A stretch of 64,000 nucleotides of DNA, from the NCBI GenBank assembly GCA_903929035.1, contig CAIYTF010000127.1:30889-94888 (forward strand). Direction: 5' to 3'. The position numbers and the translations under genes are program-made. Each line of letters begins with the position of its first letter. Position 1 is the stretch's first letter. The notes below the pieces were generated by a model that saw only the letters and a list, made by a program, of their open reading frames with translations, made no database searches and was not told where the DNA came from. Shown in pieces: positions 47,645 to 57,185 of the stretch. The DNA comes from an uncultured Ignavibacteriales bacterium (GTDB lineage Bacteria; Bacteroidota; Ignavibacteria; Ignavibacteriales; Ignavibacteriaceae).

Positions 47645-47670
47645 CCCCGGTACTTCCGGGGTTTTTAGTT
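47645..47670 (+). terminator. Attenuator (rho-independent terminator) of the his operon
   Basis: The perfect 6-bp GC stem CCCCGG (47645-47650) / CCGGGG (47656-47661), with loop TACTT, is followed by TTTTTAGTTTT. It ends about 14 nt before the hisG start. An upstream CCGCGG (47615-47620) could pair with the 5' arm with one mismatch, a possible but weak antiterminator. Confidence 0.78.
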
Positions 47671-47683
47671 TTAAAGGAATATG

Positions 47684-48562
47684 ATGGAACAAAAAGTTAA
47701 TGAAAATATCAGGTTAGCTGTCCAAAAAAAAGGAAGATTAACAGATAAATGTCTTGATCTGCTAAAGTTATGCGGTATTGAAATAGAAAATTATTCCGAA
47801 AGATTAGTAGTGTCTTCGCGTACGTTCCCGCTGGATATTTTGTTTTTACGGGATGATGATATTCCTGAATATGTTCAAGATGGAGTTGCCGATATAGGCA
47901 TTGTAGGTGAAAATGTGATTGAAGAAAAAAATATTTCAGTCGGCATTCTGGAAAAATTGGGATTCGGGAAATGCAAAATTATGATGGCAAATCCTGAGCA
48001 TATCCCGTTAAATTCGCCTTTAGATTTAGAAGGTCGAACTATCGCGACATCATATCCACGGATATTGAAAAATTACCTTAATTCAGAAGGACTTTCGGCA
48101 AAAATCATCGAACTTTCGGGTTCTGTCGAAATTGCGCCTGCTTTGGGTGTGGCTGATGTCATTTGCGATATTGTTTCAACAGGTAATACGTTGATGATGA
48201 ATAAATTAAGGAAAGGTTTTTCCATTTTTGAATCGGAGGCTGTGCTGGTCAAATCTGCAAATAAAGAACTTAGTATGGAAAAAATTATACTGATTGATGA
48301 TTTAGTAAGACGAATCAGATCGGTTCTGAACGCGCGCCGGTCGAGATATTTGATGATGAATGTCCCTAAAGTTTCTTTGGAAAGAATAATGGAACTCATT
48401 CCATCATTGCGAAGCCCGACTATCGTTCCGCTCGCGGATGAAGAACTGGTCGCGGTTCACGCGGTTATTCCTTCGGACTTTATTTGGAACACGATAAGTA
48501 TTTTAAAAAGCGAGGGCGCATCCGGTATATTGTTATTGCCAATTGAAAATATGATATCATAA
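47684..48562 (+). CDS. hisG: ATP phosphoribosyltransferase, long form
   Basis: This enzyme catalyses the first step of histidine synthesis, joining ATP and PRPP. At 292 aa it is the long form, with a C-terminal regulatory (ACT-like) domain that binds histidine, so no HisZ is needed. Family segments are IRLAVQKKGRLTDKCLDLL, VQDGVADIGIVGENV, GFGKCKIMMA, IATSYPRILKNYL and LGVADVICDIVSTGNTL. Two ATGs are adjacent (47681 and 47684). AAAGGA at 47673-47678 is better spaced for the second, which I use. The start follows the attenuator by only 14 nt. It forms an operon with hisD (11 nt gap) and hisC. Confidence 0.95.
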   Translation: MEQKVNENIRLAVQKKGRLTDKCLDLLKLCGIEIENYSERLVVSSRTFPLDILFLRDDDIPEYVQDGVADIGIVGENVIEEKNISVGILEKLGFGKCKIMMANPEHIPLNSPLDLEGRTIATSYPRILKNYLNSEGLSAKIIELSGSVEIAPALGVADVICDIVSTGNTLMMNKLRKGFSIFESEAVLVKSANKELSMEKIILIDDLVRRIRSVLNARRSRYLMMNVPKVSLERIMELIPSLRSPTIVPLADEELVAVHAVIPSDFIWNTISILKSEGASGILLLPIENMIS

Positions 48563-48573
48563 ATGAGGAAACT

Positions 48574-49857
48574 ATGAGAAGGCTTGATTTTACACGAATG
48601 TCTGAAGCAGAGAAAAAAACATCTCTGGAACGAAGTGCAGTCAATTTAGCAAAAGCAATTGAAACTGCCCGTGAAATTTCAACTCTGACAAGGTCAATGG
48701 GATTAGAAGCGGTACTCTCTTTTGCACGAAAATATGATCAATATGATCGCGATAATATTTTGGTTAGCGAGGAAGAAATTGCAGCAGCCGGTTCAGAACT
48801 GACAGCTATTCAGCGAACTGCCATTGAGAAAGCCGCGGAGAATATCGCGAAATTTCATCAGGCGCAAAAACCCAAATCTTATACAATTGAAACCAGTCCC
48901 GGAGTTGTATGCGAAAGAGTTTTTACTCCAATTGAAAATGTTGGCGTATATATACCGGGCGGAACAGCAGCATTGCCATCAACAGCATTGATGCTGGGTA
49001 TTCCGGCAAAAATAGCAGGCTGCAAACGGGTTGTTTTAGCAACACCGGCTAAGAAGAAAGTCCCGCCTGCAGTACTTTTCGCTGCAGCAATTTGCGGGAT
49101 AAAGGAAATATACGCGGTTGGCGGGGCACACGCTATATCAATGCTGGCTTATGGTATCGAAGAGATTCCAAAGGTTGATAAAATATTTGGTCCGGGGAAT
49201 CAATTTGTTACAGCAGCAAAAATGCTGGTTAGCACAGACCCAAAAGGCTGTGCTTTTGATATGCCGGCAGGTCCAAGTGAAATTATAATTGTTGCAGATA
49301 AAAACGCGCGCCCCGAATTTATCGCCGCGGATTTCCTCTCGCAAGCCGAGCACGGTGCCGATTCACAGGCTATTCTATTTTCGGATTCCGATGAAATTCT
49401 GGAAAAAGTTGCCGTGGAAATTGAAGTACAAAAAAAATCACTTCTCCGGCAGGAATATATTAACAAGTCACTTGAGCATTCGGCTCTTATACTAACCTCT
49501 TCAATAAAAGAGGCTTTCAAAAGCGTAAATTATTATGCTCCGGAACACCTTGTTCTTCATATTGATAATGCACGAAGCTATATGCCTATGATCCAAAACG
49601 CTGGCTCTGTTTTTCTTGGCAATTATTCTCCCGAAAGCGCGGGAGACTATGCATCGGGTGTGAATCACGCGCTCCCGACATCCGGCTTTGCCCGCTCATT
49701 TGGCGGTGTAAGTGTTGAAAGTTTTATGAAATCTATGACCGTGCAAGAACTGACTAAAGACGGACTGGCAGGACTATCTGAAACAATCTGCACAATCGCG
49801 GATATTGAACAACTTGACGCGCACAAACGCGCTGTAACTATCAGGTTTGAAAAATGA
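48574..49857 (+). CDS. hisD: Histidinol dehydrogenase
   Basis: This 427-aa zinc enzyme oxidises histidinol to histidine in two NAD-dependent steps, ending the pathway. Family features are VYIPGGTAALPSTALML, VGGAHAISMLAYG, KIFGPGNQFVTAAKMLV, FDMPAGPSEIIIVAD, LSQAEHGADSQAIL and the NHALPTSGFARSFGGVSV segment near the end. The zinc and catalytic histidines in EHGADSQ and NHALPT are present. The ATG of hisC overlaps its stop codon (ATGA), which indicates coupled translation. The start is preceded by GAGGAAACT. Confidence 0.96.
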   Translation: MRRLDFTRMSEAEKKTSLERSAVNLAKAIETAREISTLTRSMGLEAVLSFARKYDQYDRDNILVSEEEIAAAGSELTAIQRTAIEKAAENIAKFHQAQKPKSYTIETSPGVVCERVFTPIENVGVYIPGGTAALPSTALMLGIPAKIAGCKRVVLATPAKKKVPPAVLFAAAICGIKEIYAVGGAHAISMLAYGIEEIPKVDKIFGPGNQFVTAAKMLVSTDPKGCAFDMPAGPSEIIIVADKNARPEFIAADFLSQAEHGADSQAILFSDSDEILEKVAVEIEVQKKSLLRQEYINKSLEHSALILTSSIKEAFKSVNYYAPEHLVLHIDNARSYMPMIQNAGSVFLGNYSPESAGDYASGVNHALPTSGFARSFGGVSVESFMKSMTVQELTKDGLAGLSETICTIADIEQLDAHKRAVTIRFEK

Positions 49858-50921
49858 TTGAAGACTTAATTCTTGACCATATAAAGCGATTGAAACCATA
49901 TCAATCCGCGAGAAGTTTATACCTTAAGCAGGGCGGTATTCTGCTTGATGCCAATGAAAATCCGCTTGGTTCGGTTATAGACTCGGAATACTCCGGTATT
50001 TCGCTAAACAGGTATCCTGATCCTAAACAGAACGCGTTGCGGCAAGCGGTGAGTACTCTGATTAATGTACCTATTGAAAAACTGTTTTTTGGTGTAGGGT
50101 CTGATGAAATTATCGATTTGCTGATGCGGCTGTTTTGCGCGCCTCAGAAAGATACTATTCTTATTGTTGAACCGACTTATGGAATGTATTTAACTGTTTC
50201 CGAGATACAAAACGTGGAACATCATATTTGTCTTTTGGATGCAAACTTTCAAATCAGCACGGAAAAAGTTATATCATCAGTTTTGCCAAGTGATAAAATG
50301 ATTTTTCTGTGTTCGCCGAATAATCCAACCGGCAATTTGCTTTCAGAAAAAGAAGTAGAATTTATAGCATTATCTTTCCCTGGTATTATCGTGGTGGATG
50401 AAGCCTATATCGACTTTGCCCGCGATGGCGCGAGTATGATTAATCTATGTGAGAAATATCGCAATGTTGTTATTCTACGTACTTTTTCAAAAGCGTGGGG
50501 TATGGCCGCGGCGAGATGCGGTTACACTGTCGCGGACCCTGAAGTTATTTTGAATTTGTTCAAGATTAAAGCACCCTATTCCATTAATGTTTTAACGGAA
50601 AAAGCGATTCTTCAAGCAATTAAAAATAATAGAGAGAAGGATATTATGATCAATCGGATTATTGCCCAAAAAGAAATATTGATAGAAGAACTGAAAAAAA
50701 TATCGTATATAGAAAGAATATTTCCTTCGGATGCTAATTACATTCTTATACGGCTGCCAATGGCAAAAGAAATTCAGAAAGTTTTGGCAGATAAAGGAGT
50801 TATTATTCGCGACCGAAGCAGTCAGCCGATGCTGGAAAACTGTCTCCGTATCAGCGTTGGCACATCAGATGAGAATAAAAAATTAATTGAATGTTTGAAA
50901 ATAGTTTCGGAGGAAATATAA
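49854..50921 (+). CDS. hisC: Histidinol-phosphate aminotransferase
   Basis: This 355-aa fold-type I PLP enzyme transaminates imidazole acetol phosphate with glutamate. Visible motifs are LDANENPLGSV near residue 32, VGSDEIIDLLMRLF, CSPNNPTGNLLS, VVDEAYIDFA and the PLP-lysine motif RTFSKAWGMAAARCGY. LRISVGTSDEN lies near the C-terminus. The gene overlaps hisD by four bases. It is the last his gene of the cluster. The remaining his genes (hisB, H, A, F, I/E) are not in the window, and the 570 bases that follow hold no gene. Confidence 0.95.
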   Translation: MIEDLILDHIKRLKPYQSARSLYLKQGGILLDANENPLGSVIDSEYSGISLNRYPDPKQNALRQAVSTLINVPIEKLFFGVGSDEIIDLLMRLFCAPQKDTILIVEPTYGMYLTVSEIQNVEHHICLLDANFQISTEKVISSVLPSDKMIFLCSPNNPTGNLLSEKEVEFIALSFPGIIVVDEAYIDFARDGASMINLCEKYRNVVILRTFSKAWGMAAARCGYTVADPEVILNLFKIKAPYSINVLTEKAILQAIKNNREKDIMINRIIAQKEILIEELKKISYIERIFPSDANYILIRLPMAKEIQKVLADKGVIIRDRSSQPMLENCLRISVGTSDENKKLIECLKIVSEEI

Positions 50922-51491
50922 CAGATATCAAGTTACAACTATCGTTTGTTGAGCGGATCCGAAACGCGTACGTGCTATGCCGCCGTTTTGGCTCAGCTCA
51001 TCGAACAACAACCAAAATACAGGAACCCCTTGACATATAGTAATTATTGGAACAGAATCTATAATTTTACAAAAAATGCCGCTTAGGGCTTAAAGAAAGG
51101 TTCTATAACTTTTTGTATGGGGTGTTATTAAAAAATCACAGTACAAAATATAATTTATCTCAATGAAAAAATATGTGTTACCCCAACCTATATAGCCGAT
51201 AACGTATCTATCTAATAACAACTTATGGTTTGAAACTTGGAAGTTGGGTTAATTAATACAGCACAGAGACTTATTTTGCTATCCTTATCTTTATTCCATT
51301 ATAACTGTATGTTTACTTCAACTGTTCAATGCCAAATATTTATATGGTGTTCGTAAACAAGCGTATCTATTCCAAAATAAGCCGAGATCATTAGCTGCAA
51401 AATGGATGATGTTTATTAATCCTTTTGTAATTATATTGTTAAATATTATTAGTTTTTTTAATTCAAGTATAATAAATACCGAGTTCCACTT
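50922..51491. other. Long AT-rich spacer after hisC, no gene recognised
   Basis: No open frame of note, tRNA or repeat family member was found in these 570 bases. It probably holds the his terminator and the subtilase promoter, but I could not place either. A gttgagc and gctcatcgaac pair near 50949-50995 is only a weak inverted repeat. Confidence 0.4.
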
Positions 51492-53249
51492 ATGAAGACA
51501 ATATTATCTTTTGTATTAATAGTTTCAATTTCAATAGTAGCGCAAATTCCACTTGAAAAACGAACACAGGATTTAATTGAGACCATAAAAAACAAGCCGT
51601 CATCGGATTCGATTGCTGTTTGGATAATTTTTTCCGATAAAGGACAATCTGAAGGTATAGCTTTGCTGAAAGCTAATCAAGTTGTGTCGGAAAAATCTGT
51701 GCAAAGAAGGAAAAAAGTATTGCCATCTTCAGGGCTGATTGATCAAACTGACTTGCCTGTAAATAATGAATATATAAAACAGCTTGAACTAATAGGCGTG
51801 AAAATAAAACAAGTATCGCGGTGGTTTAACGGTGTATCCGCCTATATCAAAACAGGACAGTTAAATGAATTGACGGGGCTTCCTTTTGTTCAAAGTATTG
51901 ACAGGGTCTTTTCGTTTGCCAAAAGTAATTCACTGATTGAAAACACGATTTTGGAAAAGAGCAGTGAAGTTTATCTTTCCAATGTTACAAATCTTTATAA
52001 TTACGGAGCTTCTCTAAAGCAGCTTTCAATGCTTAATTTGCCGGCACTTCACAATCTTGGTTACAAGGGACAAGGTATTACTATAGCTGTTCTTGATGCC
52101 GGTTTCAATAATTTACCTCACGAAGTATTTGCAAAAATGAATATTATCGCCCGCTATGACTTTGTGAACCATAGAATTGATGTAGGTGATGGAAACGGCG
52201 GTATGGGCAGCGGGACACACGGAACAGCAACACTTTCAGTTATTGGAGGATATAAACCAGGATACTTAATAGGTCCGGCATTTGAATCAAACTATATTCT
52301 TGCAAAGACTGAAAATACTGAAAGTGAAACACCGATTGAAGAAGATAATTGGATAGCCGGAATTGAATGGGCAGATAGCATAGGTGTAGATGTAACTTCC
52401 ACTTCATTAGGTTACATCGATTTTGATCAGCCTTATACAAGTTATACTTGGCAAAGTATGAATGGAAGAACTTGTAGAATTTCTATTGCTGCAACAATGG
52501 CGGCTCGCAAAGGAATTTTTGTTGTTAACTCCGCGGGGAATGAAGGTTATGATGGAAGTCACAATACTTTAGGCGCACCTGCCGATGCAGACAGCATTGT
52601 TTCTGTTGGGGCAGTTGATGCAAGCGGCACGCGTGTTTCATTCAGCAGTGTTGGTAATACTACTGACGGCAGAATTAAACCTGATGTTATGGCACTTGGC
52701 GCAAATGTTTTTGTGGCAGGAACTACACCTTCTTCTTACTACTATTCAAGCGGAACTTCGTTCAGCTGTCCGCTTGCAGCCGGATGTGCTGCTGTAATTC
52801 TCTCGGCAAATCCAACTTGGACACCTATGCAGTTACGGGATGCACTGCGTACCACTGCTTCGAATGCAGCAAATCCCAACCGTGAAATGGGTTGGGGAAT
52901 CATTGATGCTTTATCGGCATTACAAACAAAACCGGCTTCAGTTGAATCATTATCGGTCAACAATAAGAACTATTCTCTATTTCAGAATTATCCAAACCCG
53001 TTTAACCCTGAAACACGAATTCAATATGTAATCAATCAAGATGCAATAGTTGATATCTCAATTTATTCTATCACAGGTGAAAAAATCACTACGCTATTTA
53101 CAGGAATAAGCGCGAAAGGAATACAACCACCTTTGCTATTTAATTCGAGTAATCTTAGTTCGGGCATATATTTTTGCAGAATGTCTGTATTTGATGCAAA
53201 CGGTAAAGTTATTTATAACGATACAAAAAAACTGACCTGCATTAAATAG
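51492..53249 (+). CDS. Secreted subtilase (S8 peptidase) with T9SS type A sorting domain
   Basis: A signal peptide covers residues 1-18 (hydrophobic core ILSFVLIVSISIVAQ). An inhibitor-like prodomain is followed by the S8 catalytic domain. Its triad is D202 (AVLDAGFN), H243 (GSGTHGTATL) and S423 (SSGTSFSCPLAAG), with oxyanion N350 (NSAGNEG). The last ~80 residues form a type A sorting domain: YSLFQNYPNPFNPETRIQY, then DISIYSITGEKI, ending GIYFCRMSVFDANG...KKLTCIK. It should be exported by SprA (14125-21372) and cleaved or attached at the surface. It probably acts in protein degradation outside the cell. It converges with the GH16 gene. Confidence 0.93.
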   Translation: MKTILSFVLIVSISIVAQIPLEKRTQDLIETIKNKPSSDSIAVWIIFSDKGQSEGIALLKANQVVSEKSVQRRKKVLPSSGLIDQTDLPVNNEYIKQLELIGVKIKQVSRWFNGVSAYIKTGQLNELTGLPFVQSIDRVFSFAKSNSLIENTILEKSSEVYLSNVTNLYNYGASLKQLSMLNLPALHNLGYKGQGITIAVLDAGFNNLPHEVFAKMNIIARYDFVNHRIDVGDGNGGMGSGTHGTATLSVIGGYKPGYLIGPAFESNYILAKTENTESETPIEEDNWIAGIEWADSIGVDVTSTSLGYIDFDQPYTSYTWQSMNGRTCRISIAATMAARKGIFVVNSAGNEGYDGSHNTLGAPADADSIVSVGAVDASGTRVSFSSVGNTTDGRIKPDVMALGANVFVAGTTPSSYYYSSGTSFSCPLAAGCAAVILSANPTWTPMQLRDALRTTASNAANPNREMGWGIIDALSALQTKPASVESLSVNNKNYSLFQNYPNPFNPETRIQYVINQDAIVDISIYSITGEKITTLFTGISAKGIQPPLLFNSSNLSSGIYFCRMSVFDANGKVIYNDTKKLTCIK

Positions 53250-53303
53250 GTACTCTGGAAAAGTGGAAAGAGCTATTTTGAAGTTTAAACTCGTTTAGCG
53301 ATC

Positions 53304-53328
53304 AAAAAGCCCTTTCTTCGGCATTTTT
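53304..53328. terminator. Bidirectional terminator between convergent subtilase and glucanase genes
   Basis: AAAAAGCC (53304-53311) can pair with GGCATTTTT (53320-53328) with one mismatch. A-rich and T-rich flanks suit both strands. It lies in the 95-bp gap between two convergent stop codons. Confidence 0.5.
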
Positions 53329-53344
53329 ATAGAGTTTCTTCTAC

Positions 53345-55486
53345 CTATTTTAGCACGATCATTTTAGTGTGCTGAACAGCATTGCCGGCGTGTAAAACAA
53401 CTTGATAAACGCCTGAAGCGAATTCTTTCGTGGAAAGCCTGATTTCGTGTGTCCCTTTCGAATAATTTGCCTTTACCGGAGAAGACACGAGTCTCCCGTT
53501 AATATCATAAATATACAAAGAAACCGGAAGAGATTCATTTATCGAGAACCGCACGGTACTGCCCGGATTTGCCGGATTTGGGAAAACAGGGAAAAGTTTA
53601 AGATCGAAATTCTTCGGCTGTACTGAATTAATACCTGATGCAGCTATTATCTCGAAAGGTGAATTAGAACTGACATTAGTTGATGAATTATTTTTATCGT
53701 AAACCATAATTAGGCAATTTTTTGAGACAGTATTCGGAAGAATAAATCTGCAGGAACCAAATTCTGCCGGACAGTCTATTGGAAGAAGACCAAAATTATC
53801 CACTCCATCACTGCTAAAGTAGAAGCCTACTACATCAACCTTTGAACTTTCCCACCTTATTTCGCCCACAGTTCCTCCTTGCAAAACTTCACCGCCGTTG
53901 GGAGATGTAAGAGTAATGAAAGTCGGCTGAGCCGATTTTGAAATATCTATATAGTTCAAGTTAAATCCGGATGTATTAGCAATAACCATTATCGCGTGAA
54001 CTCCGCTGCTAAGCTGCACATTGCTTTTTGAAAAAGTTTTCCAAACTCCGGTATTTGATATATCAATTTGTATTGCATTCGCGCTATTATTATCAACTAT
54101 AATTGAAAGGGAACCTGTTGCAAATGATGAATCACGAACATCAAAATTGTAATTCGTAGCCTCGCTGACATTCACGCTGAAAGACAGCCATTCACCGGTA
54201 TTGATAGAAGATACATAATAACCATCTGCAGAATAAGTGCAAGGCTTAATATCAACAGACTCGTTCGGACGGTATTCTCCGCCAATAACGGTTGCATCGT
54301 TATCAAAATAACCAAGATCGCCTGCAACTCCGTTATCGAAATTTTCCATTTCAATCCGCCCCGGAATTTTATTTAGATATCCTTTATAAGGTGATTTTAT
54401 ACAATTTGCACCTACTTTTACATCGATAGTTTCACTACTGCCTATAAATCCGCGTTCACTAATCGCGTTCGCTTTTATCTTGTAGCATCCTTCCTTAATA
54501 CCTCTCCAGGTAATCTGATATGGTTTTACTGTAGTTTCACCAATTTTCACAGCATCTTGATAAAACTCAACAACTTTAATGACATCAGGACAACTGACAT
54601 CCGTGCTGATGTTTATATCTTCTCCAAGCGGTATTGATTTGTCAGCAGTGGGAGATATTAATTTTACTTTAGGCTCTGCAAGGCTGTCTATATAAACACG
54701 AACATAATCCACCAGCATTTCTTTTGGAAAAACAGTGTTGCCATTTGGAGAACCGGGCCAGTCTCCGCCAACCGCCAAATTAAGAATAATATACGCGCTG
54801 TCTCTAAGTTCGGAAAGAGAATCCCCCGTTATGGCAGTAGTAAAATACTTTGTATCGTCCACGTACCATTCAATTTTCTTTGGCTCCCATACAATGGAAA
54901 AACGATGAAAGGCATCTGCAAATATTCCTGAAGATAAAGTGTAGTATTTCCTTAAATATCGATCTACCAAGTTGATGTTGTTAGTGTAGTGAGCTGTACC
55001 AATAACCTGCTTATTTCCAAGAATATTTGTGCCGCTAATATCACTTCCAATCATTTCCATAATATCAATTTCACCACAGGAAGGCCATCCCACTGTTGTA
55101 ATATTTTTGCCAAGCATCCAAAAAGCAGGCCAAATGCCTTTCCCGTAAGGCATTTTAATATTTGCCTCTATCTTGCCATATTTGAAATTTTTTATTCCTT
55201 GCGTATTTAATCGGGCGGAAGTATAAGCCATCCCGTTATATTGTTCTTGGTTCGCGGTAATTGTCAATAAGCCATCACTGACAGATGAATTCTCTGCACG
55301 ATCAGTATAATACTGAAGTTCATTATTTCCCCCGCCATCTCCACGGACTTCCCGATTCCAATTACCGGTATTTAATTGCGTGCCGTCAAACTCATCTGAC
55401 CATATCAGCTTATAGCTTTGCGAGAAAGAAAAATCGGTAATTAGAATAAAAGAAAATACAATAACTGAATATTTAAAATAGTTCAT
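53345..55486 (-). CDS. GH16 family beta-glucanase with CBM and T9SS sorting domain
   Basis: I start at the ATG at 55486, which gives a signal peptide (VIVFSFILITDFSFSQ); a TTG four codons upstream is less likely. Residues 25-270 form a GH16 domain with the catalytic motif GEIDIMEMIG (nucleophile E139, D141, acid/base E144). An Ig-like module (about 280-360), a CBM6-type carbohydrate-binding module (about 375-500) and a NGGEVLQGG beta domain (about 520-615) follow. The C-terminus is a type A sorting domain (FPVFPNPANPGSTVRF, LYIYDINGRLVS, GVYQVVLHAG). It would be exported by T9SS to cut beta-1,3- or mixed-linkage glucans outside the cell. Confidence 0.92.
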   Translation of the reverse strand: MNYFKYSVIVFSFILITDFSFSQSYKLIWSDEFDGTQLNTGNWNREVRGDGGGNNELQYYTDRAENSSVSDGLLTITANQEQYNGMAYTSARLNTQGIKNFKYGKIEANIKMPYGKGIWPAFWMLGKNITTVGWPSCGEIDIMEMIGSDISGTNILGNKQVIGTAHYTNNINLVDRYLRKYYTLSSGIFADAFHRFSIVWEPKKIEWYVDDTKYFTTAITGDSLSELRDSAYIILNLAVGGDWPGSPNGNTVFPKEMLVDYVRVYIDSLAEPKVKLISPTADKSIPLGEDINISTDVSCPDVIKVVEFYQDAVKIGETTVKPYQITWRGIKEGCYKIKANAISERGFIGSSETIDVKVGANCIKSPYKGYLNKIPGRIEMENFDNGVAGDLGYFDNDATVIGGEYRPNESVDIKPCTYSADGYYVSSINTGEWLSFSVNVSEATNYNFDVRDSSFATGSLSIIVDNNSANAIQIDISNTGVWKTFSKSNVQLSSGVHAIMVIANTSGFNLNYIDISKSAQPTFITLTSPNGGEVLQGGTVGEIRWESSKVDVVGFYFSSDGVDNFGLLPIDCPAEFGSCRFILPNTVSKNCLIMVYDKNNSSTNVSSNSPFEIIAASGINSVQPKNFDLKLFPVFPNPANPGSTVRFSINESLPVSLYIYDINGRLVSSPVKANYSKGTHEIRLSTKEFASGVYQVVLHAGNAVQHTKMIVLK

Positions 55487-55688
55487 AAGTTGTTCCAATA
55501 ATAATCATTTAAAAAGACTTCCTGAAAGTTACGGGTTTTTACTCGATATTCAAGTAGCAAAAAAAGTGTACTAATAAATTTTTTCAAATTTCGTGCCCGA
55601 TATAAAATGTACATTCTTATTTCTCTTTTCGCTTAAAATAATTTATTTTAGGGGTTACTTTACCGAATATTCTTAATCAGAGGTACCT

Positions 55689-57173
55689 ATGAAATTTACT
55701 GCTTCTTTCTTGCTCTTGTTTGTGTTTTACGCGATGGTTGTTCACGCGCAAAAAAAAGTATATCACCCGTTCAGCGGCTCTCTTGCTATCTCTATGGAGG
55801 GACAAGGAAATCTCGGGTTGACCGATTACAGTACCCCAATTCCTGATTTTGGGGCACGTGGTATGCTGGAATACTATTTCCCGCTTTACTCCAGGAGTTT
55901 TTTTGGCATTCGGATCGCTGGCAATGGAGGTTATATTAGCGGTAAGAAGCCAAAACAGGCATCTGACTCATCTGAGTTTCGTACAGATATGACATACATT
56001 GACGCGGGCTTAATATACGGCATTGCAACTGATGCCGGTATTTATCCATATATATTCGCGGGGGCAGCCTATCTAAAATTCAACACTCTCGATGCAAATG
56101 CCAATACGATATCGGGCAAGGCAGGTGACATTTATAAAAAGAATGAAATTGCCTATACTGCAGAGCTGGGATTCCGTTTCCTTATTTCCGATAACCTTAC
56201 TCTAAATTTTGGAGGAGCAGCTCATATAAGTCCGCGCGATTATCTCGACGGCACTAAATTTGGAATTAATAATGATATGTTTTTAAGCGGTTTTGCAGGT
56301 TTCACGTTCACGTTTTTTAATTCAAAAGATTCAGATGAGGATGGTGTTCCCGATGATCGGGATCTGTGTACTGATACTCCGGCAGGTGTTCGTGTTGATC
56401 AGTTCGGCTGCCCTGTTGATGCAGATAAAGACGGTGTTCCTGATTATTTGGATGAATGTCCCGGTACCCCTGAAGGTGTGAAAGTTAATCAAAAAGGCTG
56501 CGCGCTTGATACTGACGGCGATGGCGTTCCTGATTATTTGGATTTGTGCCCGGGAACTCTTCCCCGTGTCGCGGTTGATGAAAACGGCTGTCCGAAAGAT
56601 AGCGATAGCGATGGCGTTCCTGATTATCTTGATAAATGCCCCGACACTCCAAAGGGCGTTCTTGTTGATGAAAACGGCTGCCCGAAAGATAGCGATGGCG
56701 ATGGTGTTCCTGATTATCTTGATAAGTGCCCAAATACTCCGGGCGGAACGCAGGTTGATACTTTGGGATGCCCTTTACAAAAAGAACAGGTAATTCGCGA
56801 AGTGCCGGTAATTAAAGAAGTGCAGGTTGAAAAACAAATCGTGCTGAGTGCCGGCGCATCATTTCGCCCGGGAAAAGCCGAGCTGCTAAGCGGCGCGTTT
56901 CCTGAATTGGACAAGTTAGTTTCGACTATGCGCGATAACAGCAGAACAAAATGGGTGATTGAAGGTCACACGGACAACACCGGCAGTGAAGAAGGCAACA
57001 AGAAGCTTTCCCGCGAGCGGGCGCAGGCAGTGCTAAAATACTTTGTTTCAAAAGGAATTTCAAAAGAACGGCTCACCGTGCGCGGATTGGGAGCCGATTA
57101 CCCCGTTTCTACAAACGCGACCGATGAAGGCAGGCAGAAGAATCGGCGCGTGGTCATTACGCGTGTAAACTAA
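55689..57173 (+). CDS. OmpA-family protein with thrombospondin type 3 repeats
   Basis: The protein has a signal peptide (residues 1-20), then an eight-strand-type barrel (about 25-215). About five calcium-binding TSP3 repeats follow (DSDGVPDYLDKCPDTPKG, residues 216-360). A linker VIREVPVIKEVQVEKQI leads to a C-terminal OmpA domain with EGHTDNTGSEEGNKKLSRERA and RVVITRVN. The OmpA domain binds peptidoglycan, the barrel sits in the outer membrane and the repeats span the periplasm. The DNA coding the repeats (about 56330-56770) is itself nearly repetitive. The DUF2723 gene starts 12 nt after it on the same strand, so they are probably co-transcribed. Confidence 0.94.
   Translation: MKFTASFLLLFVFYAMVVHAQKKVYHPFSGSLAISMEGQGNLGLTDYSTPIPDFGARGMLEYYFPLYSRSFFGIRIAGNGGYISGKKPKQASDSSEFRTDMTYIDAGLIYGIATDAGIYPYIFAGAAYLKFNTLDANANTISGKAGDIYKKNEIAYTAELGFRFLISDNLTLNFGGAAHISPRDYLDGTKFGINNDMFLSGFAGFTFTFFNSKDSDEDGVPDDRDLCTDTPAGVRVDQFGCPVDADKDGVPDYLDECPGTPEGVKVNQKGCALDTDGDGVPDYLDLCPGTLPRVAVDENGCPKDSDSDGVPDYLDKCPDTPKGVLVDENGCPKDSDGDGVPDYLDKCPNTPGGTQVDTLGCPLQKEQVIREVPVIKEVQVEKQIVLSAGASFRPGKAELLSGAFPELDKLVSTMRDNSRTKWVIEGHTDNTGSEEGNKKLSRERAQAVLKYFVSKGISKERLTVRGLGADYPVSTNATDEGRQKNRRVVITRVN
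56330..56770 (+). repeat. Tandem coding repeat of the thrombospondin type 3 region
   Basis: About five units of roughly 75-78 bases recur, with the block gatggcgttcctgattat near the start of each and ggctgc/ggctgt near the end. They encode the TSP3 repeats of the OmpA protein. Such arrays can gain or lose units by slippage. Confidence 0.7.
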
Positions 57174-57185
57174 TTTATAGCCAAT

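Noticed and set aside
47465..47692. Minus-strand open frame of 75 codons opposite the his leader
   Set aside because: It overlaps the leader, attenuator and the hisG start and has no recognisable protein features.
56330..56770. CRISPR-like array because of regular repeats
   Set aside because: The repeats are in frame, encode TSP3 calcium-binding units and have no unique spacers of constant length.
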